Shown: in pieces, positions 24,118-41,831 of the stretch
How positions within the stretch are numbered: the stretch's first letter is position 1
How the letters are laid out: every line of letters begins with the position of its first letter
NCBI RefSeq assembly: GCF_003369915.1
Contig: NC_046676.1
Coordinates: 18,892,001-18,956,000, forward strand
Reading direction: 5' to 3'
Source of the DNA: Drosophila miranda
Lineage: Eukaryota > Arthropoda > Insecta > Diptera > Drosophilidae
DNA: 64,000 nt
The notes under the pieces: generated by a model
Seen by the model: the letters and a program-made list of their open reading frames with translations, nothing else
Database searches by the model: none
What the model was told of the DNA's origin: nothing
Position numbers and translations under genes: made by a program

Positions 24118-27100
24118 CGCATCCACACACACACATCTAATTGCCTTTGAAAACGTTTCAGTCACGCAATTTAAAGCTCGTTATTTAAGCAGGCATGGCA
24201 TCGGCCGAATCCATTAGTTGGGCTTGAAGGGCTCACATTAACTTGGCTCAGACACACACACACACACACACATGCAATTACTCCTGTGGTTACCATTTGG
24301 GCTCGCCCTCATTCCGTTATCCTCTTTGCTGCGCTCAATTAAATCGACAAATTTAAAGAAAATTATTGTCTCTAATGGGCAGACGTGCCCACAGAATGCG
24401 ACCTTCGACCGCAGCACCCCCCTGGCTGTAGGGGATGCCCAATGCTGTGTATAGATCCCACTGATAACAGTTGAATAATGAACAAATAATGGCTGGAAAC
24501 CATCTTGTCTGCTCAGATATTAAGTATACGCAGGAGACCACAGCGGGGAAGGAGATGGGGAGAATGACAAAGCAAACGAACAATGGAGAGCACATAGAAC
24601 AAAGGAAAACTAATCAAATTACTAGTGAAACCATACGCATTGTAGTATAAAGGGATGCCTGCTAATATTAGTATTCAATAAATGTTGCTATCCCTTCTGG
24701 CCTTCTTTTGTTTCGACAACAACCCCTGTTGCCCTATTAAGGCCAGATGCAAAATTTTAAGTTCCAGTTTTGAATAATCATTTTCAAACTGTTCAAATTT
24801 CAGGCTTTTTGCCTGCAAATTGGAACTCTTTCACATGAGACAAGCCATCTCCCAGGCAGCAGACATTGTCGTTTCACTCGCAGCATGTGTTGGCCAGGCC
24901 AACAAGCGACTTGGTAGTCATACGGAGTGTTTGCTTTTCTTCTTTCATTCCCATTTTTTTGCCCAAGTGTTGGTTACATGTTTTGTTGGTTTTAGAGAAG
25001 GACAATGGCATCTGCTGGTGTTCGGTTTCGGTCCTTACTGCTGCCAGTCCAATTTGATTTGTTTGCTGCGGATACATTGTTGTACATTGCTCTATGGCTG
25101 CACTAATTAATTTGATACCCTCTGTGCTCCCAATGGGTCAAAGCCAATAACTCGGTCAGATAATATTGCACTGCGATGCATTGATTGAAACTCAATTTGG
25201 GCTTCGAGGCCATAAATGTCGGTTTTAGGTGCATATCCCGCCTCAGAAGCTATCGGGCTGTCAATCCTGGTTAGCCGTAGGTACTGCTTCAGCCAGAAAG
25301 CTGAAGATTTATTGCCTGTTGCCAAAAGCCCACAAAATTAATGTACTTCACAGTTGGGTTTAGCTGGGGTTCGACATCGACAGCGACATCGAGAGCGACG
25401 TTCCTCTGTGCGGAGAAAGGAGAGTGTAGAACGGAGAGTGTACTGTTGTCCTTAATGAAGTTGTTAATGCGAGTCTGGTGCTGTCCTGTCCCGGCTCGTT
25501 CCATCCTGCCCCATATGTGGCATGTACTTTGCCAGCATTCCGCAAAATACACACGAAAATCTAATAAGACGCTTATGTCTGCTGTCGTTTCGGCTGCCGT
25601 TTCACACCCTTTCCGCCCCCACATTTCCCAGCATAAGCCATTAGCCAGCACCGACAGAACACACCGTGGAGTAGCTGGGACAGTCATCTTGTCTGTGCCT
25701 TAGCTTGTTTCTTTGTAATTTTATTACCCAGCTTTTTTATGGTCAGTCTCTTGAAGGAAGCCCCCACTAGTTCTTCATCTTTTGCCTGGCCAGCATTTAT
25801 TTTTATGTCCTCCACTTGATTGGATCGTAAAGCTTAGTTTCTGGGCAATACCACTCGGATGGGACCCAATCATAATCGAGAACCGAAAAAGAGTTCAGCT
25901 TGAATCTCTTAACTGAAGTCATTAATTGTCCGTTCTGGCCAGGTCGCAGAGGCCCTCTAGAACGGGAAAATTAAATTACTGTCCGGCAGAAAAAGTGTAC
26001 TGAGGACACTCTTTATGCCCCTGTCTGCAGCTCTTTGTTTCGGAAGCAGCAGCAGCAGCAGAAGAAGAGGGACACGAAACGAAAGCCAGACAAACTGCAG
26101 CAGCTCGTGCAAATAAATGAATTTTTCATTTATGTATTCTGTGGAGCGAGTGTTGGCAAAGGGAGGCTGGGGTGGATCGCGGCACGCATTGAGAGCTTGC
26201 TTAATTAGATGAAGTGAAAGCGGGCGCCACGAAACAATCGCAACTGTCATCCTGGGCCTGGGAAGTGGGTCAACGGCTGCCAAGCCAGCCCCTGGCTGTG
26301 GGCCATGTCCATGTCCTGGCATATTTTAAGAGCGACACAATATAAAGGCAGGAGGGAAGAGGAGCGGCCTGCATCAGGCAATAAGTGCAGTCTAATTTGA
26401 TTACATGCTCAAAATCTGAAGTCCTCCAGATAACAAAAGATGCAGCACCAGCCCCAGCGACAGCCCCAGCCCCAGCGACAGCCAGAGCTGAAGGAAGCTG
26501 AGGTACCCCGTGTGGCGCCTCATACGCGTGCACGCAGGAGGCGAAGGATGTGTGTAATTGACAGCGCAAAGCACACTTGACAGACCCTCTCTTATTCACA
26601 CTAGTACACTGGCGCACACACACGAGCACGCCCCCCCCCCTCCCATGTAGACATGACCCTGGGAAGTAGGCAACACTTGTCGGTGGGCGGCCTGGCACTC
26701 TCGAACCTCTGAGAGATTTGTGTTTACGGGTAAAATGAATATTAAGCATCCGCCTCGTATGAAAAGATTTTCGTAATTTAATTGAAACGTCGACATCGAT
26801 TGCATGGGGGCATTAATTATATTACAAGGAAGGCGGATGGTGGATGTTGGGAGGGCGGAGCATCCCAAGGCAATTTTCGATAATTGAAATTTTATGTCCA
26901 CCGAGGACTTCATAAAATTGCACATAAAGCAGCACCCAGAACTGTCAATAAAACTGACATCCAGTCGGGGGCTAGGAGCATTTGTCCTGATTATTTATGT
27001 AACGGCATTCCGTTCGGGCCACCAGATTTTGTGTGCCTCCTCGGCAGGCTTTGTGTCTGCCTAAATAATGTTTAATGCACAAGCCAGATAGATACGCTCT

Positions 27101-30100
27101 TAAGATACATCACATATGCTCAAGTTCAAGAGCCAAGGACACGCCTGCAGGACACATTTAGCCTGGTTCATTGACTGGCAACTACAGAGGGCGGTGGCGG
27201 AGGAGGAGTAGTAGAGCGGCTGGGAAGATGAAAGACATTATGGCAGGTGAATTTATGCAGCAGTTATTGCTGTTCTACCTCCTGTTGATATAGAAACGGG
27301 CACGTCATAAATATTTTTATGTTCCACTCCCGCTTTGCTCAGCTTTTACTGCATTTGACAGATCTTCTCCACCTGTGTTGCCTCCTAAACAAAAGCCCCT
27401 CCCCACTACACCCGTACATATAAATCCTCTCACATACAGACGTATCTAACAAGTTTTCAAATTGCCAAAAAAAAAAAATAAAACCAAACCAAACCAAAGC
27501 AAAAAAAAGAGATATATTTTTTATTTTTATGATGCATTTAAAACTTCTTGATTTTAGCAAGGAGAGAGGGAGAGGGAGAACCACATCAGATGTAGGAATA
27601 TGTAACTTATTTAATTTCCTCCGACCCGACCAATGCCAAAACGCCCCCAAAAGTTCATTTAAAGTTTTGTTGCAGCCATAAATTCTAGGCCCAAACCTAA
27701 AATATAAACATCTAAAGCCGTGTGAGTGTGTGTGTGTGTGTGAGTGTGTGTGTAGGTATCCAACAAAAAAAGTTAGATATGGTCGTAAATCTAGCATTTG
27801 TCAGTCTCCTCCGACCAGAAGCTCTGACGCCAGCCACAGCACTGAAAGAAATGTACGAGTATGTAGACATCGGAACATAAATATGTATACAGGAGTTTAT
27901 AGAAGAAATACAAGACCTAAGTCGATCTTCGTAAACTTCATTTAATCAGCTTCTTTCACGTTATTTTCTCCAAGTGTAGGCCGGGAAACGTGCATCTCTG
28001 CCGTCCTCTAATTGGCCTTTTTATGCACACTGGCACACTCGACATCATTTCCATTTCCAGGGCCATTTCCGTGCCAAAGCAGTTTATCACTCCAACTATG
28101 CGCATTCGGGGGGTTCCTCGAGCCTCTGCCTCTCTGCACCACCACCACCCAGATCCAGCTCCTGGTGCATTGCGATTCAATATTACGTGTAGTATTCAAG
28201 CTACAGTCTGCTTTCTGGGTCTAGCGATTGCCGCGGGGCTAACGAAGCTCTTCACGTGTCTTTTACCCCTGCTGCTACCTCTGTCTCGCACTCAAAAAGT
28301 GCGCAATCAAAAGAACATTCAGGCGTCCAGATTTCCCGCTTTTCCAACTGCAACAAAGTGCTAATCTAGAGGAGGGTAGTGCATACCATCCCATCCCATT
28401 CCATGCCTTCTTCCCCGCCTAATCGCCATGTGCGGCAGGCTTAACTTGTCAGCTTTGAGTGTCAGCGTTGAGCCTCGTTTAGCCTTTGAGTGGTGGAGAC
28501 GTCGTGGGGGACAGAGGGGGCAGGGGACAGAGCCGAAGGCAAAGGACTATGCTTCAGTGCCTCCTCCGTGTGCTTTGGTGCGTAACACGGATGACATGTT
28601 ATTAGTTTCATCAGCGAAATGGTTGCGAAACTTTTTCCCCGTTGCCATTGCCATTCAATTAATTGTGACCCAAGGCGGGCATCCTGCCGTTCTGCGGATA
28701 TTCCAGCAAACCGGAAAATGGTGAGTGATCCAAGGGGATTCAGATCAGAGGAGCCTTCGCTATGGTCTGATCCAGCTGTCCTGAGGCTTATTAGAGTGGA
28801 CTCAGGCGGATTAATCGTTGGCGGATGGCTCCTTTTTGTACTCGCAGGATTTCTAATCGCGATGGCAGTTCGATTAATGTGGTAATTCATCGATTTAATT
28901 TGCAATCAAAAAAGCAGATTCCTTTCTCATGGCTCTCTTGGCAGTGCTTTAGGGCCTGGCTTAGGGCCTTCTGTTTTGAGTATTCATAAAACTGGGTTGA
29001 CTCTTCGATAAATCGATTAATTAGAGAGCTGTCATCAAAAAGGGCTTCTTCCTCCGCTCCCTTCAAGCCGTGTGCATATAGAGATTCCTCAGGCAAGCCA
29101 AGCACAATTGAACAATAATGGAACAGCCTCATTAAATGCTCTCACCAATGGCACCCACAGCAACAAAGACAAGGACAACGACAGCAAACAGGATCGTAAG
29201 TTAAAAGAAAGGTCGAACTTTGCTTTTCCCCTCTCTCTGCCTCTGCCTCTGCTTTGCTGTGCTTGTTTAGAGCTGCTTTCGCCTTCATTGTTCGACAATA
29301 AAAAGCTGTTGTTCATTTTTATGGAGTAACGCCTTGTGCCTCCATGTCCCTGCTGCCTGGCTCGCTAACAGCCTGGATGGAGCTAAGACGGGCCTGCCCA
29401 GACGTCGTCATTGTCCTTGCCGCCATTGTCGCCAGCCATTATTGTGAGACGACACAGGAACCAGGGGGGAAACAACAAGAAGGCACTTGCCTTATAGTTA
29501 TAGCCGCCACTGAAGGATGGAGTATACATGAGGCCAACACGAGTGTGAGAGTGGGGTGCGCGTGGGTGCGGCGTTGGGGCGGGGGTCTTGGTGGGGTGAC
29601 GCACATAATGAGTCTGCGTGGCAAGTAGAAAAGTTTATAAATATGATGGAATAATTAAAACTTGGCGCCAATTTGGGGGCGTTCCCCAAGTCAGAGGTGG
29701 CCAAAAGGCTGTTTGCTGTGGCTGCCTTGCCCTTTGGGAGGTCTTTTCAGTCAGCCACAAATTTTTTTGCCATGTTCTGCGGGTCTCCTGGTTGCGGGGT
29801 ATGCGGATGGGATGTGAGATGTGAGAATTTGTATGCTTTATGTTTTGCAGATGCTTAGGAAAGTTTTTGTTTTGTTTGGCTTTGCTTTTCCTGAACTTTG
29901 TTTCGCCTACCTTTTTTCCTAACCCCATCGTTAGGCCCGCTGCCGGCCCAGCGCCCGTCCTCAACGCTTCCTTGGGTGCTTCTTCTTGCTCTGTTAATTA
30001 TGCAACATTAATTAAGACCTGATGTGAGCATAGAGGCTTTAAGCAGGTCACAACGTCACAGTGAGACGCTTTAAAGACACTCTCTACGCTCGAGCGTCAA

Positions 30101-31825
30101 GTGTGGGTTCCCATTTTCCGTTTCCCATTTCCCATTCCGCTCCCGCACCTCGCATTGCATCTCAACGCTTCAGGGTCCATTCAAAGCACACCAGGAGCAG
30201 GAACCATAATTATGTGCACATTTATCAAAGCCAGGCCACGTCTCCGTCTCCGTCTCCGAATCCGTATCTGTCTCCGAGCCAGCCACTCAGCAAAGTTTAT
30301 TTGCAGCTAACAGGGACCCCGGATCCCGACTCCGACCTCGACTCAGACAGGGACATGCGGAAATGCGCTCCGCTTGGCATTTGGTTCAATGAACCTCCGT
30401 GACAGCAGGAGCATACCCGGCTGCAATCGCCAGCAGATGAATCTGCCCGTCCACTGAAACTTTAAGTTTTCCCATCCCCAAGAACCGTACATACATACAT
30501 ATACGAGTATCCAAAGCCATCGTATCCTTCGGCTCCATACTCACTTTGGGCAATAAAAACGTAAAAAAGTTTAGCTCCGACTCCCCAGCAAAGAGTTACG
30601 AGTTTGGGCAACGTGAAACATATTTTGCACTCGTCGGACTCTGTAACACATGTTGGCTCAGTTCATTTAATGGGCGCCAAGGTGAGCCCAGCTTACCCCT
30701 CCCCGCTCCACCCCATTCAGGAATGCTGGCTGGAATGGATTCCAGAATGCCAAAGGAGAGCCACAGAGCGAAGCTCTTCAATTTGTTTGAATTTGTTTCT
30801 TGAAGCGAAGTGAAAAAGTTTACAAAAATAATCTCGAGAAAGAACACGAGGTAAGCTGCCCAGAACTTGTCTCCTGGCTCGTGTTGTGCTGTCCTGTTTG
30901 TGCAGGTGTTGGCTAGAACTAGTATGCTGTAAATCCTTTTCCCTTAAATGTTGTGGCTCTTTCTCGTGTGACAGGCCCAGACGTGTCATGATGAATGAGG
31001 GAGGCATATTTTCTATGTGCCTGTCATCCCTTTGGCCTTTGAATAAATGCAACCCACTGCCAGGGCTGTGCTTAGGCTTGTGTTCGGGCTGACATGGCCA
31101 AGACATGTCAATTTCCAGGCTGATGCATCCCACACGAGCAACACCCAAGGCGAAACAAAGCAACAAAAAGGTGAATAAGGAAAATAAAACGGCAAACGAA
31201 TTGCGCTGCTGAAAAGCCAAAGATTTTCATCCAATTTGCAAAAGTGGCGCCTCGCATTCGGAATACGCATACGGACACACGCATACGCAGCGTTGGCTCG
31301 TCGATGCGGCACCTGAGTGCTACACTGGCAGGAATAGTTGCAACATGAATTGCTCACAGACCATATGGAGGCTTTCACCATTTCCCCCAGTGCCGGGCGG
31401 GCACGGAGGATGAGGTACGTGCCTGCTGCCAAGTCAAACATTACAACATTACGCGCTTTCCAATTCACCTGTGAAAATCATTTTCTTCGTCGAATCGAAA
31501 AACAAAGTCAGAGTCGAAGCCAGAGACGGGACGGCACGGCAACGTGCGGAATTTTTTGTCGAATTCGGCTTGTCAAATGTTGAAGGAGACGTGACAAGCA
31601 TTAGCTACAGCTACAGCTACAACCTGTGCCACGATAATGTCGATGTCGCCGTTGACGCCTGCCTGCAGGTCCTTCAGGTCCCCGTCCACGGCTCGGCGAA
31701 AGGTGAATTCCGGGGCTCTCCTGTTCTGCCGTGTAGTTTGGCATATCATTTCGTCGCCAATTTGAAAATCGTTGATATGCATGCGAAGCAGCCGACCTCA
31801 AGAGGTGTAAACAGAGGGCAGATGT

Positions 31826-31859
31826 GGCCGGGGCCGGGCCGGGGCCGGGCCGGGGCAGG
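31826..31859 (+). repeat. GGCCGGG/GGCCGGGG repeat, G-quadruplex-prone
   Basis: Tandem GGCCGGGG and GGCCGGG units give at least five runs of three or four G separated by CC. It is by far the most GC-rich stretch of the 12-kb intergenic region. Confidence 0.8.
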
Positions 31860-34084
31860 AGGCGGTGACGGTGACGCTAGCGGTCGTGTGGGGCGGGGCA
31901 AATCAAATTGGTTAGCGGGGAGATCTCACGTACAGCTTATGTATATATATGTATATTGTACATCTGCTCAGGTACGAATCAGTATTCCGAACCACCGAAA
32001 GTTTGCTCCTCCACAAAGTGCTTTTTGATGTTTTCGCCCCGGCAGACTCCAGACCCCAGAGGAACCTCAACTCTTTTAGTGACTCCAACTAACGAAGTAA
32101 CCATTTGACTAACTAACAAATTGATGCTAATGAAAGTCACACAGCAATATGCAAATGGAAATTGAAATTGAATATTCGAAATTAAATGCTTTTACTGGCA
32201 GTCGATTTTGTTGAATCAGGAATTACTTCAAATAAAACTACAATTGATTCGCATTTACATTTCATTGAGTAAGTTGCACAATTGGCAATGGCTTTGGCCA
32301 GGGACTGGGACTTGCCTTGCTGGAAATGCTCTAAATAAATGGCATAACATTTTCCCCATTTCCCATTCAATCGCACATGAGAGCACTTTCCATCCTCCCC
32401 AGATAGAAGATGGCTTGAGAAATCACATAAAAATACACAAAGACAGACAGACAGACAAACTCACTTGGAATGCTCGGGGCGCTTGTTGTTGGTGGCCCCA
32501 GAGAGCAAGGACAACAACAACAGTGTCTTTTTATTGCCATATATTCGAACTTATGGCAGACAATGCTGACATAAGAAAACGAAAATGTATGTACTTTATG
32601 CTCCCAAATTGTTTCTCAAATGAACAATTTTAAAATTTCCACATTCAATAAATTTACTGCGGGATGTCTACAAATTGCCAGCGGGTGTGGCTGGGGGCTG
32701 TTGAAAATGACGAAACTTTTTGTCAATTGACTCGACTTATTATTAGCATTATCACCTATTGAGCTACACACCGGGAACGCGGAGAGGAAGAATCTATCCA
32801 AATATTAGATACCCTTGAGGAACTCGAAGCTCTTTAGGGAACGTCAGCGTCTTATTAGCTACAAGTTGTACCTCTTAATGTATACCAATCGAACTCTATA
32901 GAGAACTGAACTTACTGAAAATCTATTTTGGATCTGCATATGTCGTTTTCCGATCTAACTCCTCCAAAAATTGGTTAGTCCTCCCAACCAGCTAGTGCAT
33001 ATGCCCCCTGGGGGTACGTAACAGTAAGCTGTAGAAAAATGCAAATGACTCCCGATGGCAGTGAAGCGCAAATGGCGTTGAAATTGAAAATCAAGATGAC
33101 TTCGTCCAACATCAGAGGAGTTTGGGCTGGGATTGGGATTGGGGGCGAGACGAGAGACGCCATGAATACAGATGCAAACACAAACACACATAAAAGAGCG
33201 ACTATTCAGGTGCGTGGGGGTGCGTCTAAGACATTTCGATTACATTTTGAGTGGTTCCACTCAAGTTTCCTCTGCTTTTTCTTTAAATTGCTGCATCCGC
33301 AAACTTTGGTGCCCTCATGAAATATGTAGACCGGAAATGACTGGGATGGGACTCGGGCGGTGTACACTACATGGGTAGAGGTGAATGCCGTACCACACAA
33401 AAGGTGGCGCAAATTACTGAAATATGCATGCGACTCGCCAGGCCATTATCGGGGGCTTCCTTTTCTCGGAGAAGTACCACATCCCGTTCCAGCTATGGCC
33501 ATTGGAAATACGTGCCAGGAATGCCCAAAAAGATTGCCTCGACCGGACACACTGTTTGAGTATTGGCCATGGCTTTGTGAATGGCATTTCGTTCCTCTTC
33601 TTCTTGTTTGGCTTTTGTGGTTTTGAAACTGCACGCATTTGATTGCGTTATTGAAATTGACTGTGCTGGCTTCATTACTATAATGTCCTGGGCAGTATGG
33701 TCCATTCAGGTGGGTCGGTGGATAGGTCACATTGCGGTCGCTTTGGCTGGGAGTGTACGTGGAATTCAATTATAAATGCCACAAGATTCCAGCTATGGCT
33801 TGGCTTATGAATATAAATCTGCTTACTGTGTGGGAGCCCACGCTTAATTGCCATTGCCATAGGCTCAGGTGACAAGGGAGCGGGTGGCGGGCGACCCTGT
33901 TTCGTAATTATTTACTTGATGATTTTGCCTCTGGGAAAGTTAAATTGAATGAGGATTATGTGAGCTTTTTAATTAACAAAAGACGAGTAAGTGTCCTTGG
34001 CTGATCCTTAAGATTTGAAATTTGAAACTTTACCTTTCTTGGCTGCTGCTTTGATTTAAAGAGGTAGAGTGAGATATCGCGCCG

Positions 34085-34092
34085 TATCGATA
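34085..34092. promoter_or_regulatory. DRE (TATCGATA) upstream of cbx
   Basis: Perfect DREF-binding element about 340 bases before the cbx ATG, with a further ATCGAT about 15 bases on. DREs mark promoters of housekeeping and proliferation genes in flies. Confidence 0.6.
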
Positions 34093-34430
34093 TTAACGAC
34101 AACTAATCGATTCAGTGATAAGACAACCCCGAAAGTGCAGCCCTGGGCGGCCGTTTTTGTTTGATTGATTTTTCGGGGACGTCAAAGCAAAACATCAAAT
34201 ACTAGCTCTCAATGCAAATATAAAGTTGATAGATGAAAACATTCGCCCCGTTAAATTGCGAACGAGTAGCTGATTGAAGTCTGATTAAAATTTGTCTTAG
34301 GAAACTTTAAATCACTTTCATAAATACCACTAACACATTCATCGGCAAGGTGGCAACTCTTCACAAACATATGATTTGGCAAAACAACTTTCTTTAAACA
34401 ATTTTAATTTTATTAATTTTTCGTCGCACG

Positions 34431-35326
34431 ATGACACTCGATTTGGATGCAAATAAAAAGGATGACAAGATTTTGATAACAACCATCCAGCAGGAGTACA
34501 AAATCCTGGCTGAATAGTAAGTTCCCAATTCGGTTCCTTTACATCTCTTGTAATCATTTCCATTTCTAGCAAAATGATTGAGTCGGAGAAGTTGGGTGGA
34601 ATATACACAATACCCAGCTTAGCGAACTCCTTGCGTTAGTATAACTACAAATCTTCAATATTCCCCTTATATATTTCGTTTCTTTTAGAATGGTTTGGTG
34701 TCTTCTTTGGACGCCAGGGTTTCTATTCAGAAAGCGTCTTTCGTTTCTCTCTTCTGCTGCCCGATCGTTTTCCCGATGATAAAAGTCTTCCAGTTAGTTA
34801 ACCCAGATATAAAGATAAATAGATTTTACTAATCTATTCCTTTCAGACCGTAATTTTTCAGCAGAACATCTTGCATCCCCATGTGTGCCCCTACACCAAC
34901 AGCCTGGACATCAGTCATGCCTTTCCAGAGTGGCGATGTGGCGAAGATCACCTCTGGCAGCTTTTCAAGTACATGCAAGCGATATTTTCAGATCCCATCG
35001 ACAGTATTCGGGGTATTGAAATGGACAAAATAAAGAATCCAGAGGCTGCCGAGCTGCTACTCAGCAATCGGGAGGAGTTTGCCGCCCGCGTCCTTGAGAA
35101 CATCAAGGAAAGCAAGGAGCATATCTATGACCCTCAACCAACGGAGGATCCGCACTATATAGTATTTGAAAAGTTTCAACCAGATGTGCATGGGCCGGTG
35201 TTGGAGCGAATCAAAGCAGGCAGGAATAATCAGACGGATTCCACTTTGCAACAGACGAATGGCGGCACTGCCACCGGGCTCTCATGGGTGAAGGAGGGCG
35301 AGTTCAAGCCATTGAGCATTGAATAA
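34431..35326 (+). CDS. cbx: Crossbronx, catalytically inactive E2-like (UEV) protein, AKTIP homolog
   Basis: Four exons, 34431-34516, 34570-34634, 34689-34792 and 34847-35326, all with GT-AG borders and matching phases, give 244 residues. The first residues [13 protein letters not shown] and the block [17 protein letters not shown] are typical of Drosophila crossbronx. A ubiquitin-conjugating fold spans about 15-175: [48 protein letters not shown]. The position of the catalytic cysteine of true E2 enzymes is not conserved, so it should not transfer ubiquitin; the mammalian relative AKTIP/FTS works with Hook proteins in vesicle transport. The end ([16 protein letters not shown]) is complete. 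An AATAAA overlaps the stop codon. The gene converges on the UPF0598 gene, 100 bases away. Confidence 0.95.
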
Positions 35327-35426
35327 AAGTAAAAAGTACATTTGTATATTAGTCCTGGAACCAATAATCGTAGTTAGAATGTTGTCTCAATTATATTCCA
35401 TTAAAGTTTAATGTTATACTATTTAA

Positions 35427-36136
35427 CTATTGACATTCCTCGCTCATGGGAAAGCGTTGAGTCCCTGCAACCCAATCATTTTCCAGCTTTAGTCGTTCTC
35501 CGTGCCATTTAAAATGTGTTGGAGACGCATCTCCGGCTGGAAATTCAAAGTGTTGACTGAGCTCAATGGCCAATTTAGAGCGAACCAGGCCAATGCCACC
35601 CACTTGGGGCGTTGCTGGGTGATAAACCCGTCCATTTTTGGGGTCCATGTATAATTTGTGTGGTTCGTAGGGCAATGTTAGGACTTGTCCAGCATGGGCA
35701 TAGCTAAGAACTTCCCCGTCGCCATCTGCCTTCTTCAATTGTTCGGTGAATACAAGCGGCGTGTCGTCGCAACGTATAAAGTTGCGTTCGCGTCCGCATA
35801 GCGAGATGTACGGGAAGTCGCTGAGATAACGCTGCGTTTTGTTCAGACGGACGCGGGAAAAGAAAAACTTGAGGAAATCCTTCTCCTTGAAGCAACTGGT
35901 GAAGTTTTTCATTCTAGCATCGTCCAAGAAGAGCTGATGGGTGTAAATCATAATTAATTAAATGCCAACTAATGTTTAATGCGACTTACCATTCCTTCAT
36001 GATCAATGTAGTAAAAATATTCGCGTATTTTCGGCTCTGGCGTCTGACCCTGAACATAATGCAAATTACGGGTAGATAGTAGGTTAAAGTTGAAGTATTT
36101 CAGGTTTATTAAATGTCTAGGCTGTGTTTTAATCAT
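35427..36136 (-). CDS. CG30010: UPF0598 family protein, probably mitochondrial
   Basis: Exons 35990-36136 and 35427-35933 on the minus strand, joined in phase 0 (GTAAGT donor, CCATCAG acceptor), give 217 residues. The frame reads on through the intron from 35951, but only the spliced form continues into the ATG exon. The N terminus (MIKTQPRHLINLKYFNFNLLSTRN) is basic with no acids, like a mitochondrial targeting sequence. The conserved body (REYFYYIDHEGMLFLDD, KNFTSCFKEKDFL, YPYISLCGRERNFIRCDD-like block, LYMDPKNGRVYHP, GGIGLVRSKLAIELS) identifies UPF0598, known in D. melanogaster as CG30010 and in humans as C8orf82. The molecular role of the family is not established. It lies between cbx and the AN1 gene. 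Confidence 0.9.
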
Positions 36137-36247
36137 ATTTTCAAGAACTGTAAAATTTTAGAACGCGAAAACAGATGATTTCATCAGCTGTTGATGTGTA
36201 TGTATGGGTGTGTATTGTGCGATGGGGAGAAACTATTAATTGTACGA

Positions 36248-36788
36248 CTATTTTTCTTTCTTTTTGGAGCCCCCGCCGGTTGCTTTTTGCATGCGCCCAA
36301 CTTGCATATCCTTCAACTTAGCATCCAGTCTCTTTTTAGCATTTTTGACATCCTCCTCGTGACGCACTGTCTTCGCCGGCTTGGGGTGCAGAAACTTCTT
36401 GCGCTCGTCCCGCTTGATTTCCTCGCCACAGCCATGAACCTCGGGCAGACCGTGCTTGAAACAGAACCGCTTCTTGCAGTGCGGACAGTCCTGGCCCATT
36501 AGGCTCGTTTTGGTCTTGCAGCGCGCATAGTCGCAGAGGTTGTCCACCTCCTTAACGGCGGTTAGCACATCGTCCAGCTTCAGATCGACCACTTGGCTCG
36601 GGATGCGCTCCAGAAGCTCTAGTGTATCATTTGTACCGTAGTCGATCCGTTTGCCAGGCTTGGCGGGCGGAAACAGAGGCGTTTCATCCGCTTTCGCCGA
36701 GGTTGAGGGGTGGTTGGGATCGGCTGTCAAGGGCAATGGTTTACAATTGAAAAACCAACGCTGTTTTAGTTTATGACTTACCAGCCAT
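36248..36788 (-). CDS. AN1-type zinc-finger protein
   Basis: A seven-base first coding exon, 36782-36788 (ATGGCTG), is spliced to 36248-36723 in phase 1, giving 160 residues starting MAADPNHPST. An unspliced reading from 36736 has only a non-ATG start, so the spliced start is preferred. One AN1 zinc finger lies at about residues 67-102: CDYARC, CPHC, then CFKH...HGC, with the spacing C-x4-C-x2-H-x5-H-x-C. After it the protein is highly charged (KRDERKK, KNAKKRLDAKLKD) and ends in GGGSKKKEK. AN1 fingers occur in proteins linked to the proteasome, p97 and stress granules; which of these applies is unknown. It is divergent from Got1 with about 430 bases between starts and shares a DRE-rich promoter region. 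Confidence 0.88.
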
Positions 36789-36889
36789 AAAGATTTATTT
36801 TATTTTTGACCAGGATTTAGCTTAAAAACATTTCGTGAAATCAGATTTGTTTTCAATTTCGTGGGTCAGCTGGTGTCCAGCTGTTGTTG

Positions 36890-37104
36890 TATCGATAGTC
36901 GACTAAACTCTCGAAAAAACATCGTTGTACTATCGATGGTTTCGTAAAGTAGTTGGCGGGTTCTTTTTTATGTTTCGTCCAACGTGCAAAGTAAAAAATT
37001 ATAGGATTCTTCATTGTCAAGCAGGGGAAAGTCAGAGTCAAAGTGCAGGTGCTCAATTGGTATTATCAATCCACTCGAACAAATCGTTAGTGAAAACATC
37101 GATA
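36890..37104. promoter_or_regulatory. DRE cluster between the AN1 gene and Got1
   Basis: TATCGATA at 36890-36897, TATCGATG at 36931-36938 and CATCGATA at 37097-37104, in the gap between two divergent genes. Three DRE-like sites point to DREF control of one or both. Confidence 0.6.
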
Positions 37105-37221
37105 GTTGTAGTCGACAGTAGTTGTTGTTGTTGTTATATTTTCCGATTATCTGGACAGCACACTCAAAATTTAATTTATTTTTATTGCCTGCTCGCTTCG
37201 TTGTTCTACAAGTTCTGCGCC

Positions 37222-41831
<4,610 letters not shown>

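Larger units (their letters stand above)
21711..34084. other. Large intergenic stretch without a supported gene
   Basis: About 12.4 kb. Open frames here are short, start at non-ATG codons or run through repeats. Present are CA/GT runs (22936-22954, 24085-24116, 27722-27755), GCAG repeats near 23609-23628, CCCAGC/GCGACA repeats near 26440-26490, a C9 run near 26630, TCTCCG repeats near 30240-30270 and CCGGG repeats at 31826. Many blocks of ATTA/TTAAT-rich sequence could be homeodomain-type enhancer DNA, but I cannot show this. Two small open frames near 28.6-29.1 kb are discussed in the findings. Confidence 0.5.

Noticed and set aside
30717-31220. 167-codon minus-strand frame with a signal-peptide-like start and an RARR site, resembling a prohormone
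   Set aside because: The frame begins at TTG, has a stop just upstream and no in-frame ATG in the right place; the nearby ATG is in another frame that soon stops. No splice partner was found.
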